Shown here: piece after piece, positions 24,606 through 36,787 of the stretch | Position numbering within the stretch: position 1 is the first letter of the stretch | Layout of the letters: each line of letters opens with the position of its first letter | Assembly (NCBI GenBank): GCA_030386875.1 | Contig: CM059563.1 | Span: forward strand, 14,526,001 to 14,590,000 | Reading direction: 5' to 3' | Source of the DNA: Morinoia aosen | Taxonomy: Eukaryota > Arthropoda > Malacostraca > Amphipoda > Talitridae | Length of the DNA stretch: 64,000 bases | Program-made: the position numbers and the translations under genes | Notes under the pieces: generated by a model | What the model saw: the letters and a program-made list of their open reading frames with translations, nothing else | Database searches by the model: none | Told to the model about the DNA's origin: nothing

Positions 24606-25329
24606 TGGAAAATAATATGGAAAAATTATTCTTTCAGCCGCTGTATAAAGAAACTGACCAGATGCATTCTGGTTAACTTTAAGCCCTTAAGCAACTTGAA
24701 TATAGCATTTCAGAGTGAATGCGAACATTCATGCAGCTTTATTTTGATCGTTATATATGAGACTCTTTATCTAACAATGACTAACTGCCGGAAAGAAGAG
24801 AAAATTCTAAAGAGCTTTACACTGCCATCACGTTGGACTCCTAAATTTTCTTCTAGATTTTTAGTGCATTTTATTAGTCAAACTCAGCAGCTTTCTGTGA
24901 ACACATAACACGGCATGCAACGCACTGCGGTTCCTACCGTGGAGGCATAAATTATAATGAGGACAACTACAAACGCACAGATCCATAGCGACTCGATAAA
25001 CTTGCTTTGAGATTTCAGAGTCCAGAAAGTGTGCTTTGATCGTACGATAGTGCCTTCTCAATCGGAGAAAAATCAATCAGGTTTGCTGTAAGGGATTTTG
25101 TCTGAACAAACTTTTTTTCAGCCCAATCTTTGCTCATAGAAGTTCTCACGGCTTTATTTTAAAAAACCAAAGAAATAGACTACAACGTAAAATTATCCAA
25201 ACCGTGGAAATTTCAAAATATGTTAAAGCATCATAGCACCTCCGAAAGTGGAGGAAGAAACGAAGAAAAAAAACACTCATTTTCATACAATACACACTCG
25301 GTGTGCTGCCATATTAGTTCAGATTAGAT
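24606..25329. other. sequence without a recognised feature
   Basis: Short frames only. Confidence 0.3.
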
Positions 25330-25670
25330 CAGATAATATGTTCAAGCCTACCTTAATGCAGCAAAAGCGTTTCAAAGAGAAGACAGAAGAAAGTACCATT
25401 TAGTATGGAATTAAGAGAACGCGGATTTTCTACATAAGATGCATAGAAACAGTAGAGAGAAGTACATGAAACAAGATATAAGTTGAAGAAGAAAGTAGTA
25501 GATGCTGCAAAACAGGACAGCCGTGAATCGAAAAAAGATGGTCCGTAACAAAAACCTCTTCGATTTTAACAAAAGGAAGGCCTACCTAACCTCTAGCTAG
25601 GGACCTCACATAATCCGCATGGGAGCGCTAATTCCCATGGATACAATAATTATATCTCCGTGAGAGCCGA
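25330..25670 (-). mobile_element. R family copy 5
   Basis: All family blocks are present, from AAGCCTACCTTAATGCAGC to gatacaataattatatct. This is one of the better preserved copies. Confidence 0.7.
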
Positions 25671-26658
25671 GGCATGCAACCAATAGGGTTTCGAAAGCTA
25701 GAGAAAATTTTTTAGGGCATTTATGCAGGGTTCAGCGTTTAGTGAGGTCATATTTCTTCTTTCATTATAGTTAGCCTAGCATGAACTAAACGGATTCTAA
25801 ATGCGATATGGAAAGCTCACGCAAACTCAACACGCGCTATCTGATGGGGAACCAACTACGAAACAATTCGAATTCCTTCGACCTAGCAGAACTTGCTTAA
25901 ACGACTGCATTAACTGGTCTAATGCGTATCTCTATAGACATACGATACAACCAATGGAGTAACAGCAAACAAAATAAAGTGTTCCACAGTATAGTGCTCT
26001 AGTTTAACTTTACTCGCATAGACCTTCTGCACTCGTGTAAATGACTCCCACTTCGTATACTCGGGGTTGAGAGATTGGCTTTTTTCTGGCCGAAATGATT
26101 AGATTTCGCATGTTTCCAAGACTATATCTGACAAATGCTGAAGCCTTTGATACTGGATTTTATATGAACAAAGCCTAAATTAGAGGACTTGAGCAGAAAG
26201 AAAGCCGATGCTGTCACCCAGCTCCTCATCTCTATACTGCCTCCTCACTTACCTTTCGATGATTGGCGGTTATTTCCATTCACAAGCCATAATCACCCTT
26301 ATTGAATCTATACGCACAATTATTTAATAACTCACTTAAGACCTGTAAATGATCTGAACCGCTGAGATACACTTTATCTATGTATTTTCCCCTACGTTAT
26401 TACTGTAGCTTTTGAATTGTCAATTTTTCGAGTATTTTTGCATTTCTTCACGCACCGGATAAAACAGATGAGTTGCTTTCGAGATTTTCCACTGATTGGG
26501 TGTACTGCCTAACTTAAACTCAGTCAAGTGACCGCATTAACATAAATCTCATTACAATATAAGAAGTTTACATTGAGGTCCGTGAATGAGACAAAAATGA
26601 ATTAAATCAGAAGGACCGATCGCAATTATAGATATACAAAAGTAACAGGGCAACTTTG
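25671..26658. other. sequence without a recognised feature
   Basis: A+T-rich, with no supported gene or delimited repeat. Confidence 0.3.
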
Positions 26659-26662
26659 ACAA

Positions 26663-26880
26663 CACTTTGACTATCAAGTGAGCCACCGGTGGCCACGGAG
26701 GGGATTTTCACAATGCTGCTGGCTGACCAGCAGACACAAACTCAATTTTCATGAGAACTCAATTAAAGCTTAATGAGGGCACGGTAGTTAACGTTTGCTG
26801 TTTTCAAAATTGTTTGCAACAATTGACTTTAAATTTGAGTTGAATATTGAACTTGAGTTTAACCAATTACGGTCAAAGTG
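26663..26880 (+). mobile_element. PB-3, piggyBac-like MITE, old copy
   Basis: Ends CACTTTGACTAT and the complement of CACTTTGACCGTAAT are recognisable, but the flanking tetranucleotides (ACAA left, TTGA right) have drifted from TTAA. The interior keeps GAGCCACCGGTGGCCAC and the right-hand block GACTTTAAATTTGAGTTG. Orientation is the same as the other four copies. Confidence 0.65.
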
Positions 26881-26884
26881 TTGA

Positions 26885-28794
26885 ATTACTAGCAAATCAA
26901 GAACTATATTTCCCTGTGGCGATGGCGGCTTCTGCGCGCTCTAGCTCCACCTTGGATACAATTTTGTAAAGATTATAGTGTTTTTTTTAGTTCAGCACAA
27001 CTGCCGCCTTCTATCATTAGACTCCTGTATTCTGAACAATCAATTTGAAGCAGAAAGTAAAAAAAATATTTAACTAACAAAGCCTTCAAGCTCTCAGGAG
27101 AAACGCTACAAAAACTGCACTTATTGAACACGGGAGGAGTTTCACTCTATCTGGAGTGTCAATGAATCGATTAGAAAAGTCAATAACTGGACCACGAGTG
27201 AGTACAACGTACGAAGAAGCAAACACGTGCCCTTTCACCCGTCATCCCAATGCTGATCCAAAGAATGACATTGTGCCATTTTCGTTGCTGATGGTTAAAA
27301 TTATTAAAAACGTCCGGCTCATGTGTCTAAGGTATTGAGCTGTGCAATTCGTTGAAGAATTAATTATGGTGAAGAAAATTTGTTCCGCTGCCGTGTGTTT
27401 CCTGTCAGTGGGGTTGTTTCACTATTGGACGGACTTTTTCACTATTGGGCAGATTTATCTAAAATTTGCAATACGCTTGTAAATTAAGATTTTGAAATGT
27501 TTCTGCTCCTACACATTTTTCAAATTTTTGCTCAGAATACGAGCTATTCTGAAAAGAAATATTTTTGGGGGCACTTTTCAAAGCAACTTTCAAGTTAAAC
27601 CAATTGATTTCGAAAGTTGCTTTTAGTGTCATCGCTGTCAGAAAAAAAATATTCCACGATTTTTTTGAGTCAAAATTTATTTGCTGGTGACATTAAGAAT
27701 TTTCCAGAAAAAATTTCTAAAAATCATTTTTTTACGATAAAAAATTATGAAAGAAATAAAAACCTATGTTGAATATGTACTCAGAATCAATCGTAGTAAA
27801 TCTAATTGCAAATAAATCGAGCCCTATAAGCCAAGGCGCTACGTCAATAAATATGAGCCAAAAGTTTCCTAGAAAAATGAAAACTTGTATATTACACGAT
27901 AGCCAATTGAATGAAAATATATGGACCTACAGCATATACTTACGTTTTTCAGAGACATAAGTAGTTAATGTTGATGCAGTACTTTATAGAACAGTCAATT
28001 ACCAATAGAGTGCGCTTTGAACCAAGTCGCTACGTCAATAAACCTCGAAAGATATGCTAAATTGAACTGCAATTTATTATTTATTGGTATAACTATGAAA
28101 GTAAAATATTGACTTATCGGCTACACTTATGTTTACAAAATTATAGTACATAAACATATTACATGAAGCACAACGAAGCCTTTGCGCACGTATTTGAACA
28201 AAAAAAGCTATTTTTTTCAATGGAATGACCGAAACAAGCCCCTTTATGGGTATCATGGTAAAGAATGTTGGTGTCTCGGAATGTCTCAGAAAAAATTATG
28301 TTTTATTATATTTGTATCGACCTAGGTCGTTCTCCCGCCGTCGACATTGCTCTTTATGTTCTCTGGAATAAACTATAGCTTTATAGAACTAGTGTGATTT
28401 ATCCTGATTTTCAAACGAAGGGTATACGCTCATACTAGGGTTATGCTTCCAGGAAAATGTCAAGTCTAGAAGCCTACTGTGGACGCTTTGAAAAAGTAAA
28501 GCCATTTTCCGATTCAAACGTTCCTGAGCAACAGAGAAGCGAACGATGGTGTAATCGTTAGTAATGAAATCAGTTGTGTAATTCTTCTTAATGATGGAAA
28601 TATTCCGACAAAGAAGGTGCACCTGAAAGTGCATCTTTTTAAGGATAATTTATGGAGAATAGTCCCGGCACGTGAACTGTACCATTACAAGCAGATGAGT
28701 GCCCCAGAATCATACATTGATAATCATTTTTTCTTTTGTATTAGACTTGGATATGACAACATCTTATGTGATTTGATTTGACCATTTGACCGTT
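26885..28794. other. sequence without a supported gene
   Basis: A short block containing CGCTACGTCAATAAA occurs twice (about 27837 and 28028), suggesting an old local duplication. No protein domain was seen. Confidence 0.3.
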
Positions 28795-29065
28795 AGATAT
28801 AAACTCTAGAAAAAAGTTTTATACGCAAGGTGTCCACACGTGATACCCTGCGTGAAGAAACAGCATGTTAAAAATGAAGAAAAGAAAAGATAGCTACGAA
28901 AACTGAAAGAAGAAAAGTGAGCTCAAAAACGGGTCAGGAAAGCCAATCTATCGCTAAAGTAACCTGACAGCAACTCTCCTGAGGGCGCCAGTCCCCGTAG
29001 CATAGGATAGACAATCCTAACTTACATGAACCTGTTCTCTATATCCTATGCTTCCTGAGGAGACT
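28795..29065 (-). mobile_element. R family copy 6, subfamily with a different right end
   Basis: Only the middle and right parts are present. The right end has ctaacttacatgaacctg and a tcctatgcttcctgaggag terminus rather than the gatacaata hairpin. The same alternative terminus is seen at 47160-47345 and 56190-56285, defining a second subfamily. Confidence 0.5.
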
Positions 29066-29099
29066 GCAATCCGTTTACTCACATAACTGTTATAATATT

Positions 29100-29445
29100 G
29101 GATTAAAAGTTAGCTTAAGCCTCCCTAATCACAACAAAGGCATTCCCAAGATTTAAAGGAGGGAGCATTTAGAATGGAGTACAAGGAACGGAGAATCTAC
29201 GCACAAGGTGTCCACACACCCTGCGCATAGAAACAACAAGATTGAAAGCACTTTATGAAACAACATAAATGTTAAAAAAAGTAATAGGCTATAGAAAAAG
29301 GATTGCATTAATCCTGGAACGAAGGTCTGTCACTAAACATAAAACATTCTATTTCAACCTACCTAGCCCTCAACTTGGTACCTCACATCTTCGTGGGAAT
29401 GGAGGCTTCCTCTGTTACAACAGTTGTATCCTTCTTAGAGGATTG
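29100..29445 (-). mobile_element. R family copy 7
   Basis: Begins at gattaaaagttagctt and CCTCCCTAATCACAACAAAG, and ends at gttgtatccttcttagagg. Near full length. It lies right beside copy 6. Confidence 0.65.
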
Positions 29446-30022
29446 TTTTACGAATCTGTTAAAAAGTACGCTAAAATTCAAATCGCAGGGTGTAACTTCA
29501 AAATATACCTACTAAAATTATTGAAATAGTTCACCAAATTTGACAATTTACACTGAAAATACATCGAACATGGTATTATGAAGATAAACTTCATATGAAC
29601 TTATGAAAGTAAACTTCATAAAACCAATGAGCTCCTACATGTAGCTCAACATTCTTGTGTCTGGACATGAAACAACCTCCTATATCCTTCTCTGCCGTAA
29701 CCATCTCATGCGTGACGGAAGGACAGAAAAACGCGTTTGTGGCGCTTTAAACTCAGGTGAAAGTCTTTAGTACAAGAAAATGAAAAGCTTATGAAATGTC
29801 TTCAACGTGGTTTAATGACCAGGTACTGCTAATTAACAAGAAAAATCAAGAACAAATGAGAAGTCATTTGTAAATAGAGCTGCAGAACAGTGCAGCTTAC
29901 ACTCAGGTCAAACTTCTCAGTTAGCTTATGCTTCTAGGGCAGCCAACACGTTTAAGTGAGGCGGGGTAAAGTTGAATTCAATCTACAACTCAACTTTATA
30001 GCGCCAATTTTAGATTTTAGAA
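29446..30022. other. sequence without a recognised feature
   Basis: Nothing was seen beyond short frames. Confidence 0.3.
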
Positions 30023-30030
30023 TTAATTTT

Positions 30031-30577
30031 GGTAAATCTGAAGGAGATGACAGTTGTCGATTTTCCGCTTTTTGGTGCCTGAACCTAATTAATTGAATCA
30101 AAATAAACAAGTTTTCTTCTATTCTTTTTTCGTCTCAAATGAGTATTTTACGATTTATAGCGGTAAGTTTAGTTTCGTCATTGATGACGAATGCGCTCGA
30201 ATAAACAGCTACTCATCGATTTTCGAATTTTTGTTGCTTGAAACATGGTAATAACATCGAAATAAACAACTTTTATTCTATACACTTTTTTCGTCAAATG
30301 AGTATTCAACGAGGTATAGCGGTAGGTTTGGTTTCGTCTTTCAAGACGGAGCGCTGGAAGCGAGACGCCATTGCAGTATTGCCATACAACTCGATCAAAG
30401 AATTTCTTTCCGCTTCAAAGACTGGAGTTGCGGTAAGTCATTTACCGCTATAACTAATAAAATAGTCATTTGAGACAAAAAGTGCATAGAAGAAAACTTG
30501 TTTATTTCGATCTAATTAACTATGCTAAGGCATCGAAATTTACAAAATCGACAACTGTCATCTCCTTCAGATTTACC
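30031..30577 (+). mobile_element. M1-C, 547-bp MITE
   Basis: Perfect 8-bp repeats TTAATTTT flank it (30023-30030 and 30578-30585). Termini are GGTAAATCTGAAGGAGATG. It shares with M1-D a variant lacking the TA found in M1-A and M1-B (GAAGGAGATGACAGTTG instead of GAAGGATATG), so C and D form one subfamily. Orientation is as in M1-A. Confidence 0.85.
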
Positions 30578-30585
30578 TTAATTTT

Positions 30586-32533
30586 CAAGGTCAAAATATA
30601 ATTATCTTGAAAATAATGAACATGAAATGGATAGCGCCTTCATTTAGTTTCCATCAAGTATTTCTGCAGATGGAGTTTGTGACTGCTGATCGGTCCGCAG
30701 CATTACGGAAATCCCCTCAGTGACCACCGGTGTGTCACGTCGCCGTCAAAATGTCAGTTGGTAGATTGAGGTGATACCGAGCTGCTGCCACATGTCGTTT
30801 TTCATATTCTGAAATACTAAATCCAGTAAAAGCTGAAGTTTACGACTGTAAATGTTTGACAGGCTTCATATATGGCTATGTTGATCTTCAAATAAAGTTA
30901 GTCAGAAGTTCAATAATTGTTTCGGAGGAAAAATTGTTTTGGTTTGTGCCATAGCAGGCGTATAATTTGGCATCATTTTTAGGTCTTAGAAAGGTACCTT
31001 ATTTTAATGTAAGTTCATGCAGGATTTTAAATATAAATGAGTTAATAGCTGGTGACGGTTTGGTAGACACGCTTTATAAATTCGACTCTTCTTATCGTGT
31101 GACAGCAAAACGCTTATCTTTAAATAAATATAGGAATGGGAACGAATAAACTGTAATGGAGTGAGAGATCTTATCGCATACCTATGAAAAATTACAATAA
31201 ATTAAGTTCGATGAATTTTACTAGGTATGATGGTGAGGTAGGAAAAAATGACAATTTTTGCACAAACTTTGATGATAAAGTGCATAAACTTCCATCTCCG
31301 CAGTAGAGAAAAACGACCACTAAAACTAAGCATTAAAGATGCAAGTGGGGAAAATCAATTCTTTAGGAGACAGAAACTAATTGACCACATTCATTGAAGA
31401 TCGTTTTCGGAATGCATGGGCATTCGTGTTCATTACTTCTTGTCGGACTTGTTTTTCCGGTTAAATGGGAGGCTAATTCTGTTTTCCATCAACTGTTTTC
31501 CAATCATTGAAATCAAGTAATCAATACTTTCAATTTCAATAATCAGTAACAGGCTCGAATAATTATGTATTAAATTGAATTCGTTACCAGGCTCGAGCAC
31601 TAGATATCCTGTGGCAAGTTTAGTACTTCAGGAAAATCTATATTTTGCGTTAGGGTAATTCATCAAATATCGAACTGAACTAATTATCGAACAACGTTGG
31701 AAATATGCGCGTAATAAATTTAGTAAGCATCCAAACTTGCTCAGTGCCAGTGATCTTACATCTAAAACTCCTATTTTAGTGAAAAAAACTCATTTCTGTG
31801 AGCTGCAAACTGCTACCAGCGGTTGCGAACGCATTTTTTGTACGACCCTTACAAATTGGTCGAATTTTTTCACTCGAAAAATCTTACGCACCTCGGGAAA
31901 ATTGCGACGGTTTAATTGTTGTTGGGTCACCGTCAACCTCCCGTCATAACTAGAGAGTAGTGTTGTCATATGATGTTCTGTTGCTGTATTTTTTTCTTTT
32001 CCGCCAAAAACTTGATAATTATTCCATGTTCGACATTCAGTTCCTTTTTCATGTCAGTATTAAATACTGAACAAAGGTGTTCGAATCAAAATTCCTTAAA
32101 AATCATGAATTTATACCTCGAACAAGGCTTTTCGATTCTTAATTCTTTTAAATAACTGAATCGATCTATTGGACGCCTGTTTTATTTCATTAAAATATTG
32201 TATTAACGCTTGATAATAACATTGAATAGTTGAAGATGGGAATTCTGGTGAGGGGCTACCAATCAGCTGCTGGTGTTCCAAGGCCCTCAAGATCATCAAT
32301 GATTCGTCTGGCTACATTTACTGATGATCAATCCCTTGCCAAGAAAATTGATGCAAGCATCAATAATAATTCATTGACGAGTGCTTCACACTCTACTCCA
32401 AAAAAGGTCACACAGGTTGATGATCACAATTATGGTTCAACAAACACTGCAAATGAAACATCGACATCATATTCAAATTTTGATAACTCTCCATTCAAAT
32501 GCATCTTTAAAATAAGTAATTAGACAGTTATTT
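30586..32533. other. sequence without a supported gene
   Basis: A+T-rich. Frames of 60-97 codons here show no domain and several start at non-ATG codons. Confidence 0.3.
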
Positions 32534-32832
32534 CAAACAAACAAACAAAACAAACATCGGCATTTTTGGGATGCTTTATTTCCAATCAAGCCTGATACAA
32601 ATGATCCTAAGCATTGGTTTTTCAAATATCTTATAACTAACACTATATATAGGACACCATGACGGTTCCCCGGTAAAGCCGGTACCCATTTCCGACACCT
32701 GGGTCGAGTGGGGTATTGTGCTTGAGCTTTCCCTTATACCCAACGGGGAAAATCGCAGCGCCAGCGCCAGAATACGAACCCGCGACTCCAACATACAAGT
32801 CCGATCCCTTAACCGCTGTGCCACAGCGAGCA
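32534..32832 (-). mobile_element. tRNA-derived SINE, copy 1
   Basis: Read on the minus strand, the element starts with a tRNA-like head containing TGGCACAGCGGTTAAGG (A-box region) and GGGTTCGTATTC (B box). It then has a unique body of about 200 bp and ends in a (TTTG)n tail at 32534-32556. The matching copy is at 61438-61735. SINEs of this type are made by RNA polymerase III and moved by a partner LINE. A base change in the B-box region suggests it is older than copy 2. Confidence 0.85.
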
Positions 32833-32971
32833 TTTCCAAGAAAAGCCAGTGCACCAAAGAAGAAAAAGAATGAAAGAAAAACGTTTATTTTTCAAGTGGC
32901 CACATGAGATACATGTCAACATATTGGTTTTAAAAAGTTTCTTAATATAGGACGTCCTAAAACAAAAGTTC

Positions 32972-33150
32972 CATACGAGGAGTACTAATTGACAAACTAT
33001 CAGAGGTGTACAAATAGATAGACCATACGAGGCATATTAATAGACAAAATATACGAGGCGTACTAATAGACAAACCATACGTGGCGTGCTAATAGTGTAA
33101 CAAATGTTCCATACGAGGAGAACCAATTGACAAACCATCCTGTTCGAATT
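32972..33150. repeat. degenerate tandem repeat of about 26 bp
   Basis: About six units share CATACGAGG followed by a taatagacaaa-like block, with variable spacing. It lies just right of the SINE. Confidence 0.7.
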
Positions 33151-33439
33151 AAAATTCTTGTTCGATTCATGTTCGATATTGATGAAATTATGTTATTAAA
33201 GAATTCGATTTTTAGAACAATAAATAAATTCCAACAATCTACGTTGTCTTTAAAGCGACATCACAGAACAAGAAAGCAACTGTTCAAGAATAATCTTGAG
33301 GCCCGCAACAGTTATTCAGAGCAAAAGTTACCGATTTATGAAGGTTGTTTCTAGACACACGTGGTTTCTGTTCGATATTTGATGAATTACCCTAGTTTGC
33401 TATGGGATCAAGGAGCGTGATGTTTCGAATTTGATCTTC

Positions 33440-33690
33440 GAAGAAATGTGAAGAAGTGCTCACAAAGAATTCAAGTAAAACTAATTTTCTGTAACGAAGA
33501 CCAATATCATTCAAACAAAATTAATTTCTTACGAAGAAAGCTAATTTTCTACAAACAGAACTAATTTTATGAAAGAAATTATTCAATATAGACTAATTTT
33601 ATTCAAACTAAATAATTTATTTTCAAACAAAACAACTTTAATAAAAAAATTAATTTCATTCAAACAAACTCATTTTATTGAAAGACCTCT
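33440..33690. repeat. A+T-rich degenerate tandem array
   Basis: Units contain CTAATTTTATTCAAACAAA-like blocks repeated about eight to ten times with drift. Confidence 0.55.
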
Positions 33691-34155
33691 AATTTTGCCT
33701 AGTTTAGAGAACTTGTTAGCGCTGCGGCCCTGGTTAGCATGTCAGCAACCTTATCACTCGCAGGGCAACACCCGGGATCACTTTCGTTGCTACGATCACT
33801 AACACTGTGAAACTTAATATCAATATGCGGGTTTCAACCATAGTATTTTTTTAGTTTTTTAAACATAATTAACGCACTGAAACTTCACTAATTCCTATAG
33901 CTTTAAAAAACAGTGGCACAGATTTTGATCTTTATTCATCATCTAAATTCTCATTATATGCCTACCACTTTCGGACGGAGCATCTGAAGCCGAAGAAAAA
34001 CCTTGGAAACAACTAATAAAACACGCAATGCTAAATGGAGGATTGCCGTTGTTCAGACTGGTTCCGAGGCTACCATCGTATTCCAAGGCTTTTCTTGGTC
34101 CCAGCGTTCCTTCAAGTTCCAAAATTTTGCTTTCTTCTCTTTGGACTTTGTCTTA

Positions 34156-34352
34156 AGCGGCCCATAGACGATCAATTTTATTGTCAATATAATTGACAAT
34201 GATAGAATATTGACAATTTGATTGATCGTCTGTGGGCTTGATTGACGCACGTCAAATAATTGACTTAGTGGGAAAAAATAATTTCATCAATATCTTGAGT
34301 CAATGATATTGACAATTATATTGACAATAAAATTGATCGTCTATGGGCCGCT
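34156..34352. mobile_element. PIF/Harbinger-like MITE, 197 bp
   Basis: Flanked by TTA trinucleotides (34153-34155 and 34353-34355). The terminal inverted repeats are about 45 bp and almost perfect, starting AGCGGCCCATAGACGATC. A third, internal copy of the terminal motif (gatcgtctgtgggc) lies near 34225. TTA/TWA duplication is typical of PIF/Harbinger. Assignment rests on that and on size. Confidence 0.75.
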
Positions 34353-34359
34353 TTACTTC

Positions 34360-35639
34360 GAGGGAGAGCGTTGAACCATCACTTTTAGTTACATGGCTTT
34401 ATATGTTTGAACAGTCTATGTAGGGATAGATAAGGCGTTTACTGCCTGTGTGAAATTCACTGACGAGAGATAACTGTAACGTTACACAAAAAAGAGCCTC
34501 TAGTGAATTGTACTTGAACCGTCGTGAATTTTTTTATCCAAATGAGACAAGCATGATCCGTGTTCGAAACTGAATATTTCTACGTTAGTTTTTCGATTTT
34601 ACTTCAGCATACCCACCTACTAATCAAAAGACAATGAAACTATGTAAATTCTATGATGTATTTGTTTTATGCTACGAATTGTAAACATAAGTTTACGGAA
34701 CGCAACGCAAGCTTTCTCTCAATTGAATGGTATTCTGGAGGCAGTTTCTACATTATATCCGGTATATTTACGAAGCATCAAAAGAGGCCTTCACAGTAGC
34801 GGTTCGGAGTGTCAAGATTCTCTTTAATTAACCACACTCGCTGGGGAGGGCAATAGATAAATCATGCTTTCATGAGCCGAAAGGAGCTTATCTCTCAAAT
34901 TGGTTGACATTTTGACCGGAATGTATAATTATTCACTCAAATACGTACGTTTTTCTTAAGCAGTTAGAAAAGGTGCGAAAATTTTGTTAAGTTTTGATGG
35001 AATCAAATGACAAGCTAATAAGAAACAACCAGTTGTGAACGGCGAAAAAATTCCATGAGTATTGAATGGTATCACGATTTATCCGCAATGAAAAGCGGTA
35101 TTTTATTTTAGTGCACTATTAGGCCTCGAGTGCCGTTTTTTAAAAGCGTGAATCCAAGATGTTAACACACTGTCTTAAAATTCAATCGTTTATGATCAGA
35201 TCCAAGGAACGTCCTTCATAAATCGCGTCAGCTGTGCTATCTATATGGTACAGTGATTTAGATACGGTGAAAAAGCCACGAAATCCGAGTTACTCGATGT
35301 TCGGAAACGCAGCTGTGTAGCGCCAAATGTTTGCAAGCCAAAGAATTATTTCATTGGAGCTTGATTCAAGAAGCAACCTGAAGAGACGGGCTGAGTAGAG
35401 TGAAGAAAGTGAATAATGATAATTTTACAGAAACGTTTCTACCGGGGTCGCCAGCGTAACGCCAATGTGGACCCCCCCCCCCCCCCCAGCGCTGGCCGGG
35501 AAACCTCATAGACTATGACGAAGGCAGAATACAGCAAGATACTAGAGGCTCACACATTACTCACATCGTATTGAACATACAAGAGAGGCAATTAGCTGGT
35601 AAATTTTGGTGGTGCATGGCTTGTGAAGAATCGCAATTT
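34360..35639. other. sequence without a supported gene, with a C-tract
   Basis: No domain was found. A run of about 17 C residues sits at 35471-35487, just outside the right end of the retroelement relic. Confidence 0.35.
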
Positions 35640-35663
35640 TAGGAGTTTGAATAGTTCCCTGTA

Positions 35664-36600
35664 TCAAATCACGTCGTAAGCTTTTATTTTTTGAAGGAAG
35701 GTGACCAGCTGATCTATGGGCGTATTGTGGTCAAGTATATTGTTTACTGAAGGTGGACGGCTATTGTCGGAGAAGACATCGAAGCATTGTCGTCGCGTGT
35801 TGCGCAGCGCGGCGCAGTCGATGAGTATGTGGTGCACTGTGAGGCGCCTCCAGGCACAGAGGGCAGCCAGGCGGAGGCTCCTGTACCTCACTGTTCATGA
35901 GGTGGCTGTGGGTGAGATAGGTGTGGCCGCTTCTGAGTCGATTTAATTTGACTTCCACTCGGCGTGGCAGCCTTCTTTTGGGCCATGCTCCCGGTTCCAG
36001 CTGGGCTTCGTGCATGAGGCTTCTCCGCTGGTGCCAGTCCTCCATCCATTTGCCGTGGATCTTCTTCTCAAGTACCGAGAACCAGTCCCTATAAAATGTT
36101 GGGACTCGCTCGTGCAGCCGAAGTGCAGCTGCTTTCGCTAGGATATCGACGGTTTCGTTACCTCGAATCCCCACGTGGCTGGGGATCCAGCAAAATTTTG
36201 TGATTTTGCTGTTCTGGGCAAGGTCATGAATTTGATGCTGAAGAAAGCGAGCATGAGGGTGGTCCGTTCGTTTGTTGAGGATCACTCGCATAACACTCAG
36301 GGAGTCACAAAAAATAATAAACTGGTTTTCAGAACGGCCACAAATGATCTGTAGTGCTAAATCAATAGCATACAGTTCTGCAGTGAAGATAGCGGATGTC
36401 TGGGGAAGTGATATCTGTTTATGAATGGTGCTACAGAATGCAGCCGCGCCAACGCCGTCGTTACTTTTGGAACCATCTGTGAAGATTGCAATGCAGCCTT
36501 GGTAGTTTTCGTTTTCTAGTCGGCGGTATTCTTGGATGTATTTGGTTGGATGGGTAGTTTCCTTTTTTAGGCTGTTAGGTCCATGTTTATGTCAACGGTG
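35664..36600 (-). pseudogene. RNase H and C-terminal zinc motif of the relic
   Basis: RNase H motifs are better kept than in the 23.5-kb relic: FTDGSKSNDGVGAAAF (about 36470-36430), TAELYAI, FCDSLS and WIPSHVGIRGNETVDILAKA. A frameshift near 35870 separates the CPLC pair from the HHILIDC half of the zinc motif. The terminal stop is at 35664. Since the RNase H motifs remain, the element was probably full of coding sense at insertion and decayed later. Confidence 0.8.
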
Positions 36601-36787
36601 ACCGTGTTCCATGTTGGGACGTCAATGTCCAGTAGCCGGTATGAGAAGGCGGGTTTGATAGAAGGGGGTTCGAAATTTAGGGATTCCATGATTTGAGGGT
36701 GCGGATGGCAAATGAAGGCATAACTTTCTTATTTATGAACAATCTTCTGTCAGTAGGTGAGATAACAGAGTTAAATGCTGGGTTACC

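Noticed and set aside
32710-32832. Free-standing tRNA gene
   Set aside because: The A and B boxes belong to a SINE with a long body and (TTTG)n tail, repeated at 61438-61735.
35716-35946. Plus-strand frame over the RNase H relic
   Set aside because: Shadow of the retroelement coding strand.
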